Below, one piece after another: positions 59,606-64,000 of a stretch of 64,000 nucleotides of DNA (positions are counted from its first letter, which is position 1; every line of letters starts with the position of its first letter). The DNA is from DATAVB01 sp036267955 (GTDB taxonomy: Bacteria; Actinomycetota; Actinomycetes; Mycobacteriales; QHCD01), in NCBI GenBank assembly GCA_036267955.1, contig DATAVB010000087.1, positions 1 to 64,000 on the forward strand, written 5' to 3'. The notes under the pieces are model-generated. The model ran no database searches. It worked only from the letters and a program-made list of their open reading frames with translations, and had not been told where the DNA came from. Both the position numbers and the translations under genes were made by a program.

Positions 59606-60775
59606 ATGACAACCGCGCAAGAACGCAGCGTGCCGAAGCCCGTCTTCACCGACGCAGAGGCGGGCGCCAAGGAGTTCCCGGACTCCGCTTCGAGGCGATT
59701 CAACTACTTCACCCCGCAGAAGCGTAAGCAGAGCCACTATGAGGACGTCACGATCGAGGTCCAGCCCGACCCGCGGCACTATCTCGCCCAGGGCTGGCTC
59801 TACGGCTTCGCCGACGGGCGGGGCGGCTACCCGCTCGAGTGGACCGCCATGAAGGCCTGGGGATCCGACCGGCCGGTGCCGGTGCGCTCCCCCGGATCGG
59901 GCGGCCAGGGGTATGAATGGCCGGCGCACGGCTGGCACGAGTTCCGCGATCCCAATGAGGAGTGGGAGCTCACGCTCTACCGCTACAACGCCAACGTGAT
60001 CCGCCAGCTCAACCAGAACGTCGACGCGGCCCGGCAGGCGAAGGCGTTCGAGCAGTGGAACCACAACTGGGTGGACTTCGTAGCCCAGAATGTCGGCGCC
60101 TGGATGCACGTCGACCACGGCCTCGGGCTCTACCTCTTCGCGAACGCCAACCGGCGGGCGCCCACCAATATGCACAACAACGCGATTTCGGTGAACAGCA
60201 TGCACCGAATTCGCGCGGCCCAGGACCTCGCGCTTTACAACCTGACCCTGAGCGAGGAGATCGAGGGCTTCGACGGCACCGCCCATCTGGCGGCCTGGAA
60301 TGACGGTCCGGCCTGGCAGGGCGTACGGGAGACGGCCGAGCAGCTCACCGGTATCGACGACTGGTGCGAGGCGATCTTCGCCGCCAACATCGTCTTCGAA
60401 CCGCTGGTCGGCGAGCTCTTCCGGAGCAACCTGGTCCAGCAGGCCGCGCCGGCCAATGGTGACTTCGTGACCCCGACCCTGGTCGGCGCCGAAGAGTTCG
60501 ACTTCGCCGAGCGGGATCTGCGCTACACCAAGGCGATGTTCGAGTTGCTGGTCAACGACAAGGAATTCGCCGAGCAGAACAAGGCACTGCTGCAGCAGTG
60601 GCTGAGCACCTGGGTCACCCGCAGCATCACCGCGGCGCGGAAACTGCAGCCGCTCTGGTCGCAACCGGACGCCAAGCCACCGCGTTTCGAGGACAGTCTC
60701 GACCGCGCGAAGAGCCGTTTCAACGGCATTCTGTCCGATCTGGGCCTGGAGACACCGAAGGAGTTGGACCAGTGA
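59606..60775 (+). CDS. mimC: Monooxygenase small hydroxylase subunit MimC
   Basis: A 389-residue beta subunit of the diiron hydroxylase. It lacks the diiron ligands of the large subunit and supports the fold: RRFNYFTPQKRKQSHYEDVT, RYNANVIRQLNQNVDAARQA, HGLGLYLFANANRRAPTNMH, NNAISVNSMHRIRAAQDLAL, WNDGPAWQGVRETAEQLT. AAGGAAGAAG precedes the ATG. The stop overlaps the mimD start by four bases. Confidence 0.94.
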   Translation: MTTAQERSVPKPVFTDAEAGAKEFPDSASRRFNYFTPQKRKQSHYEDVTIEVQPDPRHYLAQGWLYGFADGRGGYPLEWTAMKAWGSDRPVPVRSPGSGGQGYEWPAHGWHEFRDPNEEWELTLYRYNANVIRQLNQNVDAARQAKAFEQWNHNWVDFVAQNVGAWMHVDHGLGLYLFANANRRAPTNMHNNAISVNSMHRIRAAQDLALYNLTLSEEIEGFDGTAHLAAWNDGPAWQGVRETAEQLTGIDDWCEAIFAANIVFEPLVGELFRSNLVQQAAPANGDFVTPTLVGAEEFDFAERDLRYTKAMFELLVNDKEFAEQNKALLQQWLSTWVTRSITAARKLQPLWSQPDAKPPRFEDSLDRAKSRFNGILSDLGLETPKELDQ

Positions 60776-61146
60776 CCACCACATTCACCACGTCGGAGAG
60801 CCCGTTCAAGGTCAACAACACGGCCTCGAACATGTGCGGCTTCACGTTGATGAACAACCAGGTCGGCGCGATCATCGCCGAAGTGCTGCGGGGCAAGGAG
60901 AACGTCACGGTGACCCCGCTGCCGTCGATGATCCGGGTCGACGCCAAAGGCCGCATGGATCTCATCTACGCCGAGGTCGACGAGGCCGCCGGCGAGGAGG
61001 AGGGCTGGTTCGACTCGGCCGAGTTCGAGGAGAGCATGTCCACCCACTACGGCCGCATGATCCACGAGGACGATCGCACGATCATGTTCGCCAACCCGGA
61101 GGACGCAGCCGAGTTCCTCGACTTCGACCTCGTCGCACGCTCCTAG
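60772..61146 (+). CDS. mimD: Monooxygenase coupling protein MimD
   Basis: A 124-residue regulatory/coupling protein of the MmoB/DmpM family, cofactor-free and needed for efficient hydroxylation. Family features are NNQVGAIIAEVLRGKENVTV, PLPSMIRVDAKGRMDLIYAE, VDEAAGEEEGWFDSAEFEES and the DDRTIMFANPEDAAEFLDFD end. GTG start overlapping the mimC stop (GTGA). Confidence 0.94.
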   Translation: MTTTFTTSESPFKVNNTASNMCGFTLMNNQVGAIIAEVLRGKENVTVTPLPSMIRVDAKGRMDLIYAEVDEAAGEEEGWFDSAEFEESMSTHYGRMIHEDDRTIMFANPEDAAEFLDFDLVARS

Positions 61147-61196
61147 CAGCAGTCACAGCGGACAGCACTCGATCTGGTCCTTGGAGGGAAACAGTC

Positions 61197-62267
61197 GTGT
61201 ACGAAAAAGACGGTGAAAAGTATTTCGTGGTCGACAGCCACATGCACTACTGGAACGCGGGTCCGGACAACTGGGTCCCGGGTGCGGAGCAGTACGCCAA
61301 GGGCTGGATCGAGTGCTTCCACGCATATCAGTCGCTCGGGCCGGAATCGACGCACTGGCCGATAGAGAAATTCCAGAGCTACACCGAGGACGACCTGATG
61401 AAGGACGTCTTCCAGGACGGCTACGTCGACGTCGCGATCTTCCAGCCGACGTATCTCCGCGAGTGGTACAAGGAGGGCTTCAACACCACGGAGAAGAACG
61501 CGGCGCTCGGCGAGAAGCATCCGGGCAAGTTCATCGCCAACACCCGGTGGGACCCGCGGGAGGGCGAGGCGGGGCTGAAGCAGTTGCGCGAGGACGTCGC
61601 CCGGTACGGCTCGATCGGGGTAAAGCTCTACACCGCCGAGTGGCGGGAGGGATCCCGCGGCTACAAGCTCAGCGACCCCGAGGCGTACAAGTTCTTCGAG
61701 GCGAGCCAGGAGCTCGGCATCAAGAACGTACACGTCCACAAGGGACCGACAATCTGGCCATTGGACAAGGACGCCTTCGACGTCTCCGATGTCGACCACG
61801 CGGCGACCGACTTCCCCGGGCTCAACTTCATCGTCGAGCATGTCGGGCTGCCGCGGATCGAGGACTTCTGCTTCATGGCGACGCAGGAGCCGAATGTCTA
61901 CGCCGGACTGTCCGTTGTCGTCGGCGGCCTGATGCACGCCCGGCCGCGGTTCTTCGCCAAGGTGATGGGCGAGCTGCTCTTCTGGGTCGGCGAGGACAAG
62001 ATGACCTTCGGCAGCGACTACGGCATCTGGGAGCCGAAGTGGCAGATCGAGGGCCTGGTGGACTGGGATTACCCGGACGACGAGTTCTCCGACTATCCGC
62101 GGGTCACCACGGCGACCAAGAAGAAGATTCTGGGGCTGAACGCGGCCAAGCTTTACGGCATCGACGTTCCGGCCGAATATCGGCTGGACGCCGGTGAGGG
62201 AACACCGGCCGCGCAGGATGACGCGGAGCTGGTGAGCCCGGGGCAGGCGTCCCCGGCGGCGCCGTGA
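61197..62267 (+). CDS. Amidohydrolase family protein of the mim locus
   Basis: A 356-residue metal-dependent hydrolase of the amidohydrolase-2 type. DSHMHYWN (His15, His17) gives the first metal site; IKNVHVHKGPTIWPLDKDAF, LNFIVEHVGLPRIEDFC and FGSDYGIWEPKWQIEGL give the others. The same gene follows mimD in mycobacteria and its product is needed for a functional monooxygenase there; its exact reaction is not settled. GTG start after GGAGGG. Confidence 0.9.
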   Translation: MYEKDGEKYFVVDSHMHYWNAGPDNWVPGAEQYAKGWIECFHAYQSLGPESTHWPIEKFQSYTEDDLMKDVFQDGYVDVAIFQPTYLREWYKEGFNTTEKNAALGEKHPGKFIANTRWDPREGEAGLKQLREDVARYGSIGVKLYTAEWREGSRGYKLSDPEAYKFFEASQELGIKNVHVHKGPTIWPLDKDAFDVSDVDHAATDFPGLNFIVEHVGLPRIEDFCFMATQEPNVYAGLSVVVGGLMHARPRFFAKVMGELLFWVGEDKMTFGSDYGIWEPKWQIEGLVDWDYPDDEFSDYPRVTTATKKKILGLNAAKLYGIDVPAEYRLDAGEGTPAAQDDAELVSPGQASPAAP

Positions 62268-62962
62268 CCGAAGAGTCGCAGCTGCTCGCCGCGCTGGCGA
62301 CGGTGCGGGATCCGGAGCTCGACGAACCCATCACGTCGCTTGGCTTCGTCGCGTCCTGCACCGCGTCGGACACCGGCACCGTCACCGTGCGGCTGCGGTT
62401 GCCCACCTATTTCTGTGCGCCGAATTTCGCCTACCTGATGGTCGCCGATGCCTACGACGCGGTGAGCGCGGTGCCCGGCGTGACGCGGACCGACGTGCGG
62501 CTGGAGGACCATTTCGCCGCCGACCTCATCAACAACGGCGTGGCGGCCCGGGCCGGTTTCGTCGCCTCGTTCGAAGGTGAGGCGGCGGACGAGTTGGACA
62601 AGCTGCGCGCCGATTTCCTGCGGAAAGCCGTGCTGGCCGGGACCGACCGGGTCTGCCGGTCGATGCTGGCCGCCGGAATGGAGGCGGCCGACCTGGCCGG
62701 ACGCACCCTCGGTGACGCGCCGGACGGGCCGGTCCGCGAACGGCTGCGGGATCGCCGCCGCGAGCTGGGTCTGTCCTATGACGACGGTGCGGCGTTGGTG
62801 ATCGACCCGGTCACCGGTGCGGCCGTCGAGGCGGCCGAATTGCGGATGCACATGGGCCGGGCCCGCATCACCCGGGTCGGCCAGGAGGCGAATTCCGGGG
62901 TGTGCCGGGGGATGTTGCGGTCCCGCTATCGGGGCGTGGTGCAGGAGGAGGAGGCCTCATGA
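62264..62962 (+). CDS. DUF59/MIP18-type iron-sulfur assembly protein
   Basis: A 232-residue protein. The N-terminal DUF59 (SufT/MIP18) domain is seen in AALATVRDPELDEPITSLGF, VRLRLPTYFCAPNFAYLMVA and the PGVTRTDVRLEDHFAADL region. The second half, with two further cysteines (RVCRSM, GVCRGM), I do not recognise. DUF59 proteins help insert iron-sulfur or diiron centres, fitting a role in maturing MimA or MimB. Start GTG overlaps the amidohydrolase stop. Confidence 0.83.
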   Translation: MTEESQLLAALATVRDPELDEPITSLGFVASCTASDTGTVTVRLRLPTYFCAPNFAYLMVADAYDAVSAVPGVTRTDVRLEDHFAADLINNGVAARAGFVASFEGEAADELDKLRADFLRKAVLAGTDRVCRSMLAAGMEAADLAGRTLGDAPDGPVRERLRDRRRELGLSYDDGAALVIDPVTGAAVEAAELRMHMGRARITRVGQEANSGVCRGMLRSRYRGVVQEEEAS

Positions 62963-63984
62963 AAGCGGTTCGGTTACACACCTATCACCAGCAGCCGGTC
63001 ATCGAGGAGGTGCCGGAACCGACGGTTAAGGACCCGTTCGACGTCGTGGTCAAGATCGGTGGCGCCGGCGTGTGCCGCACCGACCTGCATATCATCGAGG
63101 AGCAGTGGGCCGCCAATTCCGGGGTCCAGCTGCCGTACACGATCGGGCACGAGAATGCCGGCTGGGTGCACGAAATCGGCTCCGCGGTGACCAATGTCGC
63201 CGTCGGTGACACGGTGATCCTGCATCCGACGCCGACCTGCGGGCTGTGTCAGGCGTGCCGGGCCGGCAACGACATGCACTGCCTCTTCGGCTCATTCCCC
63301 GGAATCAACACCGACGGTGGAATGGCCGAATACCTGCTCACCTCGGCGCGGGCGTGCATCAAGCTGGACCCGGAAACGCAGCCGGAGGACGTGGCCGCGC
63401 TGGCTGACGCCGGCATCACCGCGTACCACGCCGTCCGCAAGGCCGTACCGCTGCTCTATCCGGGCACGGTGTGCGTCGTCAACGGCGCCGGCGGTCTCGG
63501 CCATATCGGGATCCAGTCGCTGAGCGCGCTGACCGCAACCACGATCATCGTGGTGGATCGCAATCCGGACGCGCTGGAACTCGCCGCGAAACTGGGCGCG
63601 GACCACACCGTCCTCGCGGACGGGAAGCAGGTCGACGCGGTGCTGGACCTGACCGGCGGGAACGGGGCGGAAGTGGTATTGGATTTCGTCGCCGAACAGG
63701 GCGCCCAGCAGGACGCATTCGCCATGACCCGGCGCCACGGCTCGCAGTTCGTGATCGGTTACGGCAGCAACATCGATATTCCGACGATCGACATCATCTC
63801 CACCGAACGCAATATCGTCGGAAACCTCGTGGGTACGTACAACGACCTCGTGGAGCTGATGGTGCTGGCGCAGGCCGGCAAGGTCACCCTGCACACCAAG
63901 AAATATCCGCTGGACGGTGCGCTGGACGCGCTCGCCGATCTCGATGCCGGACGGGTCAGGGGACGCGCAATTCTGACTCCCTGA
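62959..63984 (+). CDS. Zinc-dependent alcohol dehydrogenase
   Basis: A 341-residue medium-chain dehydrogenase. Catalytic zinc ligands Cys39 (GVCRTD) and His64 (GHENAGWV); structural zinc Cys94, Cys97, Cys100, Cys108 (CGLCQACRAGNDMHC). NAD site: VVNGAGGLGHIGIQS and VVDRNPDALELAAKLGA. It should oxidise the alcohol formed by the monooxygenase, such as a propanol, to a ketone or aldehyde. GGAGGAGG precedes the ATG, which overlaps the previous stop. Confidence 0.93.
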   Translation: MKAVRLHTYHQQPVIEEVPEPTVKDPFDVVVKIGGAGVCRTDLHIIEEQWAANSGVQLPYTIGHENAGWVHEIGSAVTNVAVGDTVILHPTPTCGLCQACRAGNDMHCLFGSFPGINTDGGMAEYLLTSARACIKLDPETQPEDVAALADAGITAYHAVRKAVPLLYPGTVCVVNGAGGLGHIGIQSLSALTATTIIVVDRNPDALELAAKLGADHTVLADGKQVDAVLDLTGGNGAEVVLDFVAEQGAQQDAFAMTRRHGSQFVIGYGSNIDIPTIDIISTERNIVGNLVGTYNDLVELMVLAQAGKVTLHTKKYPLDGALDALADLDAGRVRGRAILTP

Positions 63985-64000
63985 CCGCCATTTCGAGCAC

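Noticed and set aside
1..64000. tRNA and rRNA genes
   Set aside because: No cloverleaf with a T-arm GTTCGA-type loop and no rRNA-like sequence was noticed. The search was by eye, so a single tRNA could be missed.
1..64000. Insertion sequences or integrases
   Set aside because: No DDE transposase, serine or tyrosine recombinase was recognised in any frame; rearrangements seem to come from small repeats and decay.

Overview
The window is high-GC DNA (visibly two-thirds G+C in most genes, with strong GGAGG-type ribosome binding sites, many GTG starts and many 1-4 base stop/start overlaps) and reads as a soil-type actinobacterium. Lineage markers are a mycothiol-dependent maleylpyruvate isomerase-like protein, a BldC-type regulator, a deazaflavin (F420)-type nitroreductase, DUF6131 and DUF4185 proteins, and a mycobacterial-type mimABCD operon. 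The species cannot be named from the sequence.
Layout. 1-2.2 kb: frameshifted end of a sugar ABC permease, small stress-type proteins (DUF6131, CsbD) and a mycothiol-dependent enzyme. 2.2-8.6 kb (minus strand): LacI regulator, GH13 glucosidase and a three-gene sugar ABC importer. 8.7-11.3 kb (plus): patatin phospholipase, PlsC-like acyltransferase and an endonuclease/exonuclease/phosphatase-fold enzyme. 11.3-19 kb: a minus-strand operon of four LLM-class flavin monooxygenases plus two flavin reductases, with an Rrf2 regulator downstream and a divergent LLM pseudogene. This is an organosulfur-scavenging cluster. 19-22.3 kb (plus): a SAM-IV-like riboswitch, a cysteine-containing leader peptide and a terminator-like hairpin in front of a polar amino-acid/sulfur-compound ABC importer. 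22.3-32.7 kb: mixed genes (DUF488, decayed folE, SufR-like regulator, second GH13 enzyme, Tat-exported DUF4185 protein, epimerase/DHDPS pair, AsnC/DUF2000 pair) with several broken genes. 32.9-37 kb: an accessory stretch of visibly lower GC (YegP, PD-(D/E)XK protein, XRE regulator, tiny zinc-finger-like protein, DHFR-like fragment, BldC). 37-42.3 kb: universal stress protein, DUF1684, GH18-like and GH9 secreted glycosidases. 42.4-54.2 kb (minus): a complete carbon-phosphorus lyase operon, phnFGHIJKLM, an inositol-monophosphatase-family gene, a PhnZ-like HD gene and phnDCE. 54.4-64 kb: mimR facing mimABCD, followed by an amidohydrolase, a DUF59 protein and a zinc alcohol dehydrogenase, the recognised binuclear-iron propane/phenol/acetone monooxygenase locus.
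How the parts work together. The region is largely a scavenging toolkit: sulfur from organosulfur compounds (11-22 kb), phosphorus from phosphonates (42-54 kb), carbon from glycans (2-8, 24-27, 38-42 kb) and carbon from small alkanes, ketones or phenols (54-64 kb). Regulation is unusually visible: the SAM riboswitch with leader and hairpin, palindromic boxes on both sides of the small gene between mimR and mimA, a LacI-type operator, and palindromes near the folE/SufR-like and AsnC starts.
The items most worth a second look are the stacked riboswitch/leader/hairpin at 19.1-19.4 kb, a dispersed family of about 21-bp near-palindromes (0.9, 30.8 and 54.3 kb), the C-P lyase operon in which an IMPase and an HD protein sit where phnN/phnP would be expected, and a cluster of decaying genes.
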